Shown piece by piece: positions 55,064 to 63,873 of a DNA stretch of 64,000 nucleotides. Each line of letters begins with the position of its first letter. Position 1 is the stretch's first letter. Below the pieces are notes generated by a model, which was not told where the DNA came from, did no database searches, and saw only the letters and a list, made by a program, of their open reading frames with translations. Location: assembly GCF_001042905.1 (NCBI RefSeq), contig NZ_JYLB01000002.1, positions 864,493 through 928,492 on the forward strand. The letters run 5' to 3'. The stretch comes from Pseudomonas lini (GTDB taxonomy: Bacteria; Pseudomonadota; Gammaproteobacteria; Pseudomonadales; Pseudomonadaceae). The position numbers and the translations under genes are program-made.

Positions 55064-55810
55064 CTACTGGTTGGCAGCAGGGTTACCGGTATAGAGCCGG
55101 ATGATGTCATCGATCTCCCCGGACATTTTCATTTGCAACAACGTGTCCAGAATGCGTTGCACAGGCACCTTGGGGTCGTTGCGCACGTAGCAACTGACGG
55201 CTTGTTCATGCACCAGCGCTACGCTTTTCAGCTGCTGATCGGGCAGCAGGCGCTGATTGAACCAGTCCAGGGTCCATTGGTTGCTCACCGCGTAGCGGTA
55301 GCGTCCGGCCAGCAGTTTTTCCAGCACTTGTTCCTGATTGCGCGCGTCATCGCGGTGCAGCCGGTCGGCGTCGAACAGCGGTTGCAAGGTCGGGTAGTTA
55401 TAGCCACGCACGGTGCCGATTGACTGTTGCGGCAGGTCTGCCGGATTGATCGAAGGTGAGCCTCGCCGACCAATCAGCAAGTCGCGCTGAACCAGCAGCG
55501 GAGCGCTCCAGATATAGTCGCCAGACTGATTCGGCAGCCAGGATTTTGAGATATAACAACGCACATCGACTTCGCCGTGCTCCATGGCGTTCTGCACCCG
55601 TGCCCGAGGCAAAATGTGAAACTCAGCCGGCACGCCGACCTGAGTCGCCAGGCTGATCATCATGTCGTGCAAGATGCCCTGGGTCGGCCGGCCGCGCTCC
55701 ATCTGCACCATGGGCATGGCCCAGCTGTCGGACACGACAAAGCGCAACGGCACCTCGGCGGCCGCGACGCTCACGCTGACCAACAGCAGTGCCCCCAAGG
55801 CAAAACGCAT
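55064..55810 (-). CDS. Periplasmic solute-binding-like protein (family 3)
   Basis: This 248-residue protein begins with a signal peptide (MRFALGALLLVSVSVAAAE, cleaved near residue 18) and resembles family-3 extracellular solute-binding proteins (PRARVQNAMEHGEVDVRCY, IGTVRGYNYPTLQPLF, VLEKLLAGRYRYAVSNQ). There is no permease or ATPase next to it, so it may serve a separate transporter or act in sensing. An upstream in-frame start gives 55 extra residues without family features and is rejected. It is divergent from dnaX. Confidence 0.8.
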   Translation of the reverse strand: MRFALGALLLVSVSVAAAEVPLRFVVSDSWAMPMVQMERGRPTQGILHDMMISLATQVGVPAEFHILPRARVQNAMEHGEVDVRCYISKSWLPNQSGDYIWSAPLLVQRDLLIGRRGSPSINPADLPQQSIGTVRGYNYPTLQPLFDADRLHRDDARNQEQVLEKLLAGRYRYAVSNQWTLDWFNQRLLPDQQLKSVALVHEQAVSCYVRNDPKVPVQRILDTLLQMKMSGEIDDIIRLYTGNPAANQ

Positions 55811-55953
55811 AAACGCTCCGGTACGGCTCAAACCTGAGCCAATAAAAGCCCTTAAAGTGCAGCTTAGCCAGAATAGACGAGCGCGCCGGATGCAATTTTG
55901 GCCTTGCTCCGCTAGCATTAGCCGCTTGTGTTCCTTCGTTGCGACGGTTTTCG

Positions 55954-58053
55954 ATGAGTTATCAGGTTCTTGCACGTAAATGGCGTCCGCGCTCGTTCGG
56001 CGAAATGGTCGGCCAGACCCATGTGCTCAAGGCTCTGATCAATGCCTTGGACAGCCAGCGGCTGCACCACGCGTACCTTTTTACCGGCACCCGCGGGGTC
56101 GGCAAGACCACCATCGCGCGGATCATCGCCAAATGCCTGAACTGTGAAACAGGTATCACTTCGACCCCCTGTGGCGAGTGCTCGGTGTGCCGCGAAATCG
56201 ATGAAGGCCGCTTCGTCGACCTGATCGAGATCGACGCCGCGAGCCGGACCAAGGTCGAAGACACTCGCGAGCTGCTCGACAACGTGCAGTACGCGCCGAG
56301 CCGCGGGCGCTTCAAGGTCTACCTGATCGACGAAGTGCACATGCTCTCCAGCCATTCCTTTAATGCGCTGTTGAAAACCCTCGAAGAGCCGCCGCCCTAC
56401 GTCAAGTTCATCCTGGCGACCACCGATCCGCAGAAACTTCCTGCAACGATTCTTTCGCGTTGCCTGCAGTTCTCCCTGAAGAACATGACCCCGGAACGGG
56501 TGGTCGAGCATTTGACCCACGTGCTGAGCGTCGAGAACGTACCGTTCGAAGACGACGCGCTGTGGCTGCTGGGCCGCGCCGCCGACGGTTCGATGCGCGA
56601 CGCCATGAGCCTGACCGATCAGGCCATTGCTTTCGGTGAAGGCAAGGTTCTGGCCGCTGATGTGCGGGCCATGCTCGGTACTCTCGATCACGGCCAGGTC
56701 TACGACGTTTTGCATTCGCTGATCGAAGGCGATGCCAAGGCGTTGCTCGAAGCAGTGCGCCATCTGGCCGAACAAGGCCCGGACTGGAACGGCGTGCTCT
56801 CGGAAATTCTCAATGTGCTGCACCGTGTCGCCATCGCCCAGGCCCTGCCTGAAGGCGTCGATAACGGTCATGGCGACCGTGATCGGGTGCTGGCATTGGC
56901 CCAGGCACTACCGGCCGAAGACGTGCAGTTCTATTACCAGATGGGCCTGATCGGGCGCCGGGATTTGCCGCTGGCACCGGACCCGCGCGGCGGTTTCGAA
57001 ATGGTCCTGCTGCGAATGCTCGCGTTCCGGCCGGCAGACACTGAGGACGCCCCGAGGCAACCGCTAAAGCCAGTGGGGATCAGCCAGGCCACAGTTGATT
57101 CCGCAAATTCAGTGGCTGCCGCGCCGATCGTTGCGCCGGTAGTTGCTACGGCCGTTACACCGGCTCCGGTTGCGCCAGTGGTGGCTCCGGCCCCTGTCCC
57201 GGTGGCTGCGCCTGAGCCGGTCGCTTCCGTGCCTGTGCCCGTGGTCGCGCCTGAGCCCGAGCCTGTTGTCGAGCCCGTAGCGGTCGAAGAAGTCGTTGAT
57301 CTGCCGTGGAACGACCCGGTAGAGCCCGAAGTTGTCCAGCAGCCCGCCGTCGAGCCGGTGCTGGAAACGGCTGGCGAACAACCCGAATTGCCACCGATGC
57401 CCATGCCGACGCCGGACAGCGTAGTGCCGGACGCGCCGGAATGGGCCGCTGCGCCGATCCCGGAACCGTCCATGGCCGAAGTCGATGCCGCCACGCCAGG
57501 CATGGATCAGGACGACGAGCCGCCGCTGGACGAGGACTACATCGAGCCGGACATGGATTCGGCTTATAGCTATCTCGACGAACTGGCCAGTGAGCACACC
57601 GCCGAACCTGCGCCGGAACCCGAGCCTGAACCGGCCGCGATGCCGGCCACCGGCCTGGCCCTGCAATGGCTGGAGTTGTTCCCGAAACTGCCGGTGTCCG
57701 GCATGACCGCCAGCATCGGCGCCAACTGCACGCTGATCGCCGTCGATGGCGACAATTGGTTGTTGCACCTGGACCCGGCCCACAGCGCCTTGTTCAACGC
57801 GACACAACAACGTCGCCTCAACGATGCACTGAACCAGTTCCACGGGCGCACGCTGACCCTGAGCATGGAGCTGATCAAGCCCGAGCAGGAAACCCCGGCT
57901 CAGGCCTCATCCCGCCGTCGTGCCAACCGTCAGCGCGAGGCCGAGGAATCGATCCACGGCGATCCGTTCATCCAGCAAATGATACAGCAGTTCGGGGCGG
58001 TGGTCCGTCACGATACTATTGAACCTGTCGAGGCCCTGGTCAGTCAGGACTAA
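55954..58053 (+). CDS. dnaX: DNA polymerase III subunits gamma/tau, DnaX
   Basis: This 699-residue clamp-loader ATPase has the Walker A GTRGVGKT (45-52), the zinc module C64-x8-C73-x2-C76-x2-C79, Walker B LIDEVHML, and sensor motif SRCLQF. Domain III runs to about 370. A Pro/Val/Ala/Glu-rich linker (about 385-540) precedes the C-terminal tau part that contacts DnaB and the alpha subunit. ATG 55954 gives the family N-terminus MSYQVLARKWRP. No A-AAA-AAG slip site was seen in the linker, so a short gamma form is not evident. ybaB and recR follow in the same direction. Confidence 0.97.
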   Translation: MSYQVLARKWRPRSFGEMVGQTHVLKALINALDSQRLHHAYLFTGTRGVGKTTIARIIAKCLNCETGITSTPCGECSVCREIDEGRFVDLIEIDAASRTKVEDTRELLDNVQYAPSRGRFKVYLIDEVHMLSSHSFNALLKTLEEPPPYVKFILATTDPQKLPATILSRCLQFSLKNMTPERVVEHLTHVLSVENVPFEDDALWLLGRAADGSMRDAMSLTDQAIAFGEGKVLAADVRAMLGTLDHGQVYDVLHSLIEGDAKALLEAVRHLAEQGPDWNGVLSEILNVLHRVAIAQALPEGVDNGHGDRDRVLALAQALPAEDVQFYYQMGLIGRRDLPLAPDPRGGFEMVLLRMLAFRPADTEDAPRQPLKPVGISQATVDSANSVAAAPIVAPVVATAVTPAPVAPVVAPAPVPVAAPEPVASVPVPVVAPEPEPVVEPVAVEEVVDLPWNDPVEPEVVQQPAVEPVLETAGEQPELPPMPMPTPDSVVPDAPEWAAAPIPEPSMAEVDAATPGMDQDDEPPLDEDYIEPDMDSAYSYLDELASEHTAEPAPEPEPEPAAMPATGLALQWLELFPKLPVSGMTASIGANCTLIAVDGDNWLLHLDPAHSALFNATQQRRLNDALNQFHGRTLTLSMELIKPEQETPAQASSRRRANRQREAEESIHGDPFIQQMIQQFGAVVRHDTIEPVEALVSQD

Positions 58054-58120
58054 TAACTGAAGGCGCTTGGCCGCATTCGCCGGGCGCTGTTTTTATCCAA
58101 GTACTTTTGAGGTGATTCCC

Positions 58121-58459
58121 ATGATGAAAGGTGGCATGGCCGGCCTGATGAAGCAGGCGCAGCAGATGCAGGAAAAAATGGCCAAGATGCAGGAAGAACT
58201 GGCCAACGCCGAAGTCACCGGTAAAGCCGGCGGCGACATGGTCACCGTGGTGATGACCGGTCGTCACGACGTCAAGCGCGTGACCATCGACCCAAGCCTG
58301 GTCGAAGGCCTGAGCGAAGACGACAAGGAAATGCTGGAGGCGGTATTCGCCGCGGCCGTTAACGACGCCGTGCGCAAGATCGAAGCCAACAGCCAGGACA
58401 AAATGTCCGGCGTGACCGCTGGCATGCAATTGCCTCCGGGTATGAAACTGCCATTCTGA
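58121..58459 (+). CDS. Nucleoid-associated protein, YbaB/EbfC family
   Basis: This 112-residue protein begins [28 protein letters not shown], a long N-terminal helix typical of YbaB/EbfC, followed by the compact DNA-binding core. It binds DNA as a dimer with broad specificity. It lies between dnaX and recR, the order conserved in most proteobacteria. GAGGTG precedes the start. A second ATG one codon on could also serve as start. Confidence 0.94.
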   Translation: MMKGGMAGLMKQAQQMQEKMAKMQEELANAEVTGKAGGDMVTVVMTGRHDVKRVTIDPSLVEGLSEDDKEMLEAVFAAAVNDAVRKIEANSQDKMSGVTAGMQLPPGMKLPF

Positions 58460-58486
58460 TTCGCCAACGCGCGTCGGATGGGTTAC

Positions 58487-58522
58487 AAAAAATGCCAGGC
58501 ATCGCGCCTGGCATTTTTTTTT
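58487..58522 (+). terminator. Terminator after ybaB
   Basis: AAAAAATGCCAGGC pairs with GCCTGGCATTTTTT around ATCGC, with a long T-run; it separates recR from the dnaX-ybaB transcript. Confidence 0.88.
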
Positions 58523-58557
58523 CTGTCTGTTGGAAGTGTGGTGCCTGTGAGGCAGCC

Positions 58558-58623
58558 TTCGCGGGCAAGCCCGCTCCCACAGGGATCACCTGAATCCTGT
58601 GGGAGCGTGGCTTGCCCGCGATG
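58558..58623. repeat. REP doublet (TTCGCGGGCAAGCCCGC type)
   Basis: Inverted arms TTCGCGGGCAAGCCCGCTC ... and ... GCGTGGCTTGCCCGCGAT in the gap before recR. Beyond it, 58736-58760 holds a GAGGCGCGG/CCGCGTCTC hairpin with one mismatch in the recR leader; nothing else was recognised up to 58783. Confidence 0.85.
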
Positions 58624-58783
58624 AAGTCACCTCGGTACAACTGACGAAACTTCGAACCGGACACCACCACAAAGGTCTGCTCCCTATACGGCCGGATTCA
58701 TCGATTAAGGACACGCTGCTATTTGACGCTAAACAGAGGCGCGGGTATAAACCGCGTCTCGTTGTTATGTCGGACTTTTCCCC

Positions 58784-59386
58784 ATGAGCTTCAGCCCTTT
58801 GATTCGCCAACTGATCGATGCCCTGCGAATTTTGCCGGGTGTGGGTCAGAAAACTGCCCAGCGCATGGCGTTGCAACTGCTTGAGCGTGATCGCAGCGGT
58901 GGTTCGCGACTGGCCCAGGCGCTGAGCCAGGCCATGGAAGGAGTGGGCCACTGCCGCTTGTGCCGTACGCTGACTGAAGACGATCTGTGCCCGCAATGCG
59001 CCGATCCACGCCGCGACGACACCTTGCTGTGTGTGGTGGAAGGTCCGATGGATGTTTACGCGGTGGAGCAGACCGGTTTCCGCGGTCGCTACTTCGTACT
59101 CAAAGGCCACCTGTCGCCGCTCGACGGGCTAGGGCCGGACGCCATCGGTATTCCACAACTGCTGGCGCGGATCGAAGAGGCGGGCACGTTTGCCGAAGTC
59201 ATCCTCGCCACCAACCCGACGGTAGAAGGCGAGGCCACCGCGCATTACATTGCCCAGTTGCTCAGCAACAAAGGCCTGATCGCCTCGCGCATCGCCCATG
59301 GCGTGCCGTTGGGTGGCGAGCTGGAACTGGTGGACGGCGGGACGTTGGCGCATTCGTTTGCCGGACGTAAGCCGATTACCTTGTAG
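58784..59386 (+). CDS. recR: Recombination mediator RecR
   Basis: This 200-residue protein helps RecO load RecA at gaps (RecFOR pathway). It has the helix-hairpin-helix start ([20 protein letters not shown]), a four-cysteine zinc finger (C57, C60, C69, C72), a Toprim domain ([18 protein letters not shown]) and a Walker-B-like C-terminal segment ([20 protein letters not shown] style). It is the last gene of the dnaX-ybaB-recR group but has a REP and a terminator before it, so it may have its own promoter. Confidence 0.96.
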   Translation: MSFSPLIRQLIDALRILPGVGQKTAQRMALQLLERDRSGGSRLAQALSQAMEGVGHCRLCRTLTEDDLCPQCADPRRDDTLLCVVEGPMDVYAVEQTGFRGRYFVLKGHLSPLDGLGPDAIGIPQLLARIEEAGTFAEVILATNPTVEGEATAHYIAQLLSNKGLIASRIAHGVPLGGELELVDGGTLAHSFAGRKPITL

Positions 59387-59400
59387 TGTCTGAAGGCCTC

Positions 59401-59494
59401 TTCGCGGGCAAGCCTCGCTCCTACAGGAATTGGTGGTGTGTCCACAATATATGGCACAACACAAAACCTGTAGGAGCGAGGCTTGCCCGCGAAG
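59401..59494. repeat. REP doublet (TTCGCGGGCAAGCCTCGC type)
   Basis: Inverted arms with spacer related to that at 22755-22845, between recR and the acyl-CoA dehydrogenase gene. Confidence 0.88.
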
Positions 59495-59585
59495 AAAGCA
59501 CCTCGGTCCATCTGATTCACACAACTCTATTGAAAACCAAGCAAGCGCTCGGTTAACTTCGCTGAACCTTCAATGGAGTTCGCCG

Positions 59586-60734
59586 ATGCCTGCCTTTCAG
59601 GAATACTTCGACCCCAGCCACCAATTGGTCCGTGACAGCGTCAGACGTTTCGTCGAGCGCGAGATTCTTCCGGACATCGACCAGTGGGAAGAAGCCGAAA
59701 GCTTCCCCCGTGAGCTCTACCTCAAGGCCGGCGCGGCGGGGATTTTGGGCATTGGTTATCCCGAAGCCTTGGGCGGCAGCCACGAAGGTGATGTGTTCGC
59801 CAAGATCGCCGCCAGTGAAGAGCTGATGCGCTGCGGTTCCGGTGGTCTGGTCGCGGGGTTGGGCTCGCTGGACATTGGTCTGCCGCCGATCCTCAAGTGG
59901 GCCAGGCCCGAAGTCCGCGATCGCGTTGTGCCTCAGGTGCTGGCGGGCGAGAAGATCAGCGCCCTGGCCGTCACCGAGCCCAGCGGCGGCTCCGATGTGG
60001 CCAACCTGCAAACCCGCGCTGTACGTGACGGCGACTTTTACCGGGTCAGCGGCAGCAAAACCTTCATTACCAGCGGCGTTCGCGCGGATTTCTACACCGT
60101 CGCGGTGCGCACCGGCGAGCCTGGGTTTGGCGGCATCAGCTTGCTGCTGATCGAGAAGGGCACACCCGGTTTCACCGTCGGTCGCCAGTTGAAGAAAATG
60201 GGCTGGTGGGCGTCGGACACCGCCGAATTGTTTTTTGATGATTGCCGGGTGCCGGTTAGCCATCTGATCGGGGCCGAGAACATGGGCTTCGCCTGCATCA
60301 TGGGCAACTTCCAGGGCGAGCGTCTGGCCCTGGCCCTGATGGCCAACATGACCGCGCAGTTGGCGCTGGAGGAGAGCCTGAAATGGGCTCGTCAGCGTGA
60401 AGCCTTCGGCAAACCCATCGGCAAGTTCCAGGTGCTCAAGCACCGACTCGCGGAAATGGCCACGGCGCTGGAGGTGTCACGGGAATTCACCTACCGTCAG
60501 GCAGCGAAAATGGCAGCCGGGCAGAGCGTGATCAAGGAGATTTCCATGGCCAAGAATTTTGCCACTGACACGGCTGATCGCATTACGACCGATGCGGTGC
60601 AGATTCTGGGCGGTCTGGGTTACATGCGTGACAGTCTGGTGGAGCGGCTGTACCGGGATAACCGGATTCTGTCGATCGGCGGGGGGACGCGGGAAGTGAT
60701 GAACGAGATCATCAGTAAGCAGATGGGGCTTTGA
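59586..60734 (+). CDS. Acyl-CoA dehydrogenase family protein
   Basis: This 382-residue flavoenzyme has the family motifs ALAVTEPSGGSDVANLQT (FAD), TFITSGVRADFYTVAVRTG, and the C-terminal QILGGLGYMRDSLVERLYRD. The usual catalytic Glu of medium-chain enzymes (in YEGT) is replaced by Gly366 in IGGGT. A glutamate, Glu245 in GERLALA, sits where isovaleryl- and long-chain-type enzymes place theirs, so the base is probably Glu245. Substrate is unknown; branched or unusual acyl-CoA is plausible. An upstream in-frame start spans a REP doublet, so ATG 59586 is chosen. Confidence 0.9.
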   Translation: MPAFQEYFDPSHQLVRDSVRRFVEREILPDIDQWEEAESFPRELYLKAGAAGILGIGYPEALGGSHEGDVFAKIAASEELMRCGSGGLVAGLGSLDIGLPPILKWARPEVRDRVVPQVLAGEKISALAVTEPSGGSDVANLQTRAVRDGDFYRVSGSKTFITSGVRADFYTVAVRTGEPGFGGISLLLIEKGTPGFTVGRQLKKMGWWASDTAELFFDDCRVPVSHLIGAENMGFACIMGNFQGERLALALMANMTAQLALEESLKWARQREAFGKPIGKFQVLKHRLAEMATALEVSREFTYRQAAKMAAGQSVIKEISMAKNFATDTADRITTDAVQILGGLGYMRDSLVERLYRDNRILSIGGGTREVMNEIISKQMGL

Positions 60735-60760
60735 GTTTTTGCGGTGTTGCGGCTGACGCT

Positions 60761-60852
60761 TTCGCGAGCAAGCCCGCTCCCACAGGGGATTTTCTGTGTA
60801 CACAAGTTTTGTGCACGACAGAGAGTAACTGTGGGAGCGGGCTTGCCCGCGA
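60761..60852. repeat. REP doublet (TTCGCGAGCAAGCCCGCTCC type)
   Basis: Inverted arms between the convergent acyl-CoA dehydrogenase gene and apt. The spacer contains TGTGTACACAA, which resembles the spacers at 22755 and 59401. Confidence 0.88.
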
Positions 60853-60873
60853 TGGCGTCAGTACAGACGCTGC

Positions 60874-61422
60874 TTATTTATCGGTAAGGGCAAACTGCGT
60901 CAGGCAAAACGTAGGAATCCCCATGTCTTCCAGCCGCTGCGAACCACCCAGCTCCGGCAAGTCAATGATCGCCGCCGCTTCATGCACCCGCGCGCCCATG
61001 CGCCGAATCAGGTTCGCCGCCGCGATCAGCGTGCCGCCAGTGGCGATCAGGTCATCGAACATCACCACCGCATCACCCTCACACAGGCTGTCGGCATGGA
61101 CTTCGAGAAAGGCTTCGCCGTACTCGGTCTGATAACCCTCGGCCAGCACGTCGGCCGGCAGTTTGCCCTGTTTGCGGAACAGCACCAGCGGTTTGTTCAG
61201 CTGATAGGCCAGGATCGATCCGATCAGAAAGCCACGGGCATCCATGGCACCGATGTGGGTGAAGTCGGCTTCGACGTAACGATGGGCAAAGCTGTCCATC
61301 ACCAGGCGCAGGGCCGTGGGTGACTGGAACAACGGAGTGATGTCGCGAAAGATCACGCCCGGCTTGGGGAAGTCGATCACGGGGCGGATCAGGGATTTGA
61401 TGTCGAAGGAGTCGAAGACCAT
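60874..61422 (-). CDS. apt: Adenine phosphoribosyltransferase Apt
   Basis: This 182-residue enzyme salvages adenine to AMP with PRPP. It has the N-terminal [20 protein letters not shown], the [11 protein letters not shown] segment, and the PRPP-binding [14 protein letters not shown] motif. It is in the same direction as anr, 79 bp downstream of it. Confidence 0.96.
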   Translation of the reverse strand: MVFDSFDIKSLIRPVIDFPKPGVIFRDITPLFQSPTALRLVMDSFAHRYVEADFTHIGAMDARGFLIGSILAYQLNKPLVLFRKQGKLPADVLAEGYQTEYGEAFLEVHADSLCEGDAVVMFDDLIATGGTLIAAANLIRRMGARVHEAAAIIDLPELGGSQRLEDMGIPTFCLTQFALTDK

Positions 61423-61501
61423 CGTCGAAGTGTCCTGGCGGGCTGCAAACGTCGCAGTATAGCGGCGGCTGAACCGTTTCGCTCAGCCGCAATCGTTGCT
61501 A

Positions 61502-62236
61502 TCAGCCTTCGAGCGAACCGCCGGCCAGGGCGCAGAGCTGGATCGGATCGAGGATGTGGATTTCCTTGCCCTCGGCCGCAATCAGTTCGTTTTGCTGGAA
61601 GCGGGTGAATACCCGGGACACGGTTTCCACCGCCAGGCCGAGGTAATTGCCGATTTCGTTGCGCGACATGCTCAACCGGAACTGGTTGGCCGAGAAGCCC
61701 CGGGCGCGGAAACGTGCCGACAGGTTGACCAGGAAAGTGGCGATGCGCTCGTCGGCGGTTTTCTTCGACAGCAGCAACATCATTTGCTGATCGTCGCGAA
61801 TCTCGCGGCTCATCACCCGCATCAACTGACGGCGCAGTTGTGGCAGTTGCAGGGCCAGTTCGTCGAGGCGATCGAAAGGGATTTCGCACACCGAGGTGGT
61901 TTCCAGGGCTTGCGCCGAGACCGGGTGCTTTTCAGTGTCCATGCCCGACAGGCCGACCAGTTCACTCGGCAAATGGAAGCCAGTGATCTGCTCTTCACCG
62001 CCATCGCTCAGGCTGAAAGTCTTCAGGGCGCCGGAGCGTACTGCATAAACGGAATCGAACGTGTCGCCCTGGCGAAACAGGAACTCGCCTTTTTTCAGCG
62101 GGCGACCACGTTTGACGATATCGTCCAGCGCTTCCATGTCTTCCAGATTCAGAGAAAGTGGCAGGCAGAGCGGAGCCAGGCTGCAATCCTTGCAATGGGC
62201 CTGACTATGAGCGCGCAGCTTTACTGGCTCGGACAT
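61502..62236 (-). CDS. anr: Oxygen-responsive regulator Anr (FNR family)
   Basis: This 244-residue regulator has the oxygen-labile 4Fe-4S ligands Cys15, Cys18 and Cys24 plus Cys117, a cNMP-fold sensor domain, and a C-terminal Crp-type helix-turn-helix (about 190-215, [27 protein letters not shown]). Under low oxygen the dimer binds TTGAT-N4-ATCAA sites and turns on anaerobic genes. A perfect site of this form lies upstream of hemN at 63814. An upstream in-frame start adds non-conserved residues, so ATG 62236 is chosen. Confidence 0.96.
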   Translation of the reverse strand: MSEPVKLRAHSQAHCKDCSLAPLCLPLSLNLEDMEALDDIVKRGRPLKKGEFLFRQGDTFDSVYAVRSGALKTFSLSDGGEEQITGFHLPSELVGLSGMDTEKHPVSAQALETTSVCEIPFDRLDELALQLPQLRRQLMRVMSREIRDDQQMMLLLSKKTADERIATFLVNLSARFRARGFSANQFRLSMSRNEIGNYLGLAVETVSRVFTRFQQNELIAAEGKEIHILDPIQLCALAGGSLEG

Positions 62237-62366
62237 TTTCTTTGATCCTTGTGGGAAAACACACATAAGCTGTAAGGGTAACCCACAGGAGGACATTCAG
62301 GCACGCGGCGATTTTGTCGCAGGGTCGTAAAATCAGCGTTTCGCAGACCGGCCAGTGAGCTGATGG

Positions 62367-63749
62367 CTAGATAACCCGTGAAAACCGCTGGCGATTTTGC
62401 TGTTCCAGGTACGCGTCGAACACCATGCACACCGAACGCACCAGCAATCGTCCGGCGGGCAGTACGGTAATCCGTTCGTTATCAAGTTCGATCAGTCCGT
62501 CGTCGGCCATTTCCTGCAACTGTGGCCAGAGTTCGCCGAAGTAACCCTGAAAGTCGATGTTGAAGGCTTGTTCGATCTGGGCGAATTCCAGGCCGAAAGT
62601 GCAGATCAGTTGTTGGATGACCGCACGTCGCAGGCGGTCATCGGCGTTGCACAGCAGACCACGGCTGGTGGCCAGCTGTGCGCTGGCCAACGCATTCTGG
62701 TACTGGTTCAGATCACTGCTGTTCTGGCAGTACAAATCGCCGATCTGGCTGATGGCCGATACCCCCAGGCCGATCAAATCGCAATGACCGTGGGTGGTAT
62801 AGCCCTGGAAGTTACGTTGCAGGGTCGATTCTTCCTGAGCAATCGCCAATTCATCATCGGGCAGGGCGAAATGGTCCATCCCGATGTAGCGGTAACCGGC
62901 GGCCGTCAGTTGTTCGATGGTGCGCTGGAGCATTTCCAGCTTCTGTGTCGGCGCCGGTAGATCATTGCCGTTGATCCGCCGTTGCGGCATGAAGCGTTCC
63001 GGCAGATGGGCGTAGTTGAACACCGAGAGCCGATCCGGTTGCAGGCTGATGACTTCGTCGACGGTGCGGGCGAAGCTTTCGGGTGTCTGTTTCGGCAGGC
63101 CGTAGATCAGATCGATGTTGATCGAGCGAAATTGCAGGGTTCGGGCAGCGTCGATCACCGCACGGGTTTCTTCCAGGCTTTGCAAGCGATTGACCGCCCG
63201 TTGTACCGCCGGGTCGAGGTCTTGAACGCCTATGCTGACTCGGTTGAAGCCCAGTTCCCGGAGCAGGCCCATGGTCGACCAATCAGCTTCGCGAGGATCG
63301 ATCTCAATGCCGTAGTCGCCGGAATCGTCGTCCAGCAAATTGAAATGCTTGCGCAGCTTCGCCATCAACTGGCGCAGTTCGTCGTGGCTGAGAAAGGTCG
63401 GTGTGCCGCCGCCGAAATGCAGTTGCTCGACTTTTTGCGAGGGGTCGAGGTGGCAGGCAATCAGCTGGATTTCCTGTTCCAGGCGCTGCAAATAGGGCAG
63501 GGCGCGGCCACGGTCCTTGGTGATGACTTTGTTGCAGGCGCAGTAGTAGCAAATGTTCGCGCAGAACGGCACATGCACATACAGCGACAGCGGCCGCAGG
63601 GCCTTGCGGCTGTCGCGAAGGGCATGAAACAGGTCGAAGGTGCCGACCTGGCTGTCGAATTGCACGGCGGTCGGGTACGAGGTATAGCGCGGTCCCGCCA
63701 AGTCATAACGGCGGATCAGATCTGTGTCCCAACGAATGGCGTCGAGCAT
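62367..63749 (-). CDS. hemN: Oxygen-independent coproporphyrinogen III oxidase HemN
   Basis: This 460-residue radical-SAM enzyme makes protoporphyrinogen IX from coproporphyrinogen III without oxygen. The cluster ligands are C63-x3-C67-x2-C70 (CANICYYC), followed by Cys72. HFGGGTPTFL (SAM-binding GGGTP) and the HemN C-terminal domain are intact. Its start lies 65 bp from an Anr box, so expression is expected to rise when oxygen falls. anr is the next gene on the same strand, 130 bp further on. Confidence 0.97.
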   Translation of the reverse strand: MLDAIRWDTDLIRRYDLAGPRYTSYPTAVQFDSQVGTFDLFHALRDSRKALRPLSLYVHVPFCANICYYCACNKVITKDRGRALPYLQRLEQEIQLIACHLDPSQKVEQLHFGGGTPTFLSHDELRQLMAKLRKHFNLLDDDSGDYGIEIDPREADWSTMGLLRELGFNRVSIGVQDLDPAVQRAVNRLQSLEETRAVIDAARTLQFRSINIDLIYGLPKQTPESFARTVDEVISLQPDRLSVFNYAHLPERFMPQRRINGNDLPAPTQKLEMLQRTIEQLTAAGYRYIGMDHFALPDDELAIAQEESTLQRNFQGYTTHGHCDLIGLGVSAISQIGDLYCQNSSDLNQYQNALASAQLATSRGLLCNADDRLRRAVIQQLICTFGLEFAQIEQAFNIDFQGYFGELWPQLQEMADDGLIELDNERITVLPAGRLLVRSVCMVFDAYLEQQNRQRFSRVI

Positions 63750-63813
63750 GCGGGCATTCCCCCGGATAGGCTGGCAGTGTCGGCGAGTCTAGGGGGGGCG
63801 GCGTTGGGGCATC

Positions 63814-63827
63814 TTGATTTGCATCAA
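63814..63827. promoter_or_regulatory. Anr (FNR) box upstream of hemN
   Basis: TTGAT-TTGC-ATCAA matches the FNR/Anr consensus exactly. The centre is 71 bp from the hemN start, a suitable distance for activation. Confidence 0.88.
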
Positions 63828-63857
63828 GGGTCGGGATTTGTGGTGTCAGTGAGGGCC

Positions 63858-63873
63858 TCTTCGCGGGCAAGCC
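63858..63873. repeat. REP half interrupted by an insertion sequence
   Basis: TCTTCGCGGGCAAGCC is the start of a REP arm. It is cut at 63873, where unrelated sequence starting TGTAGTGG begins. Confidence 0.75.

Noticed and set aside
57000..57600. A programmed frameshift site producing a short gamma form in dnaX
   Set aside because: No A-AAA-AAG type heptamer was found in the linker region, which is GC-rich.
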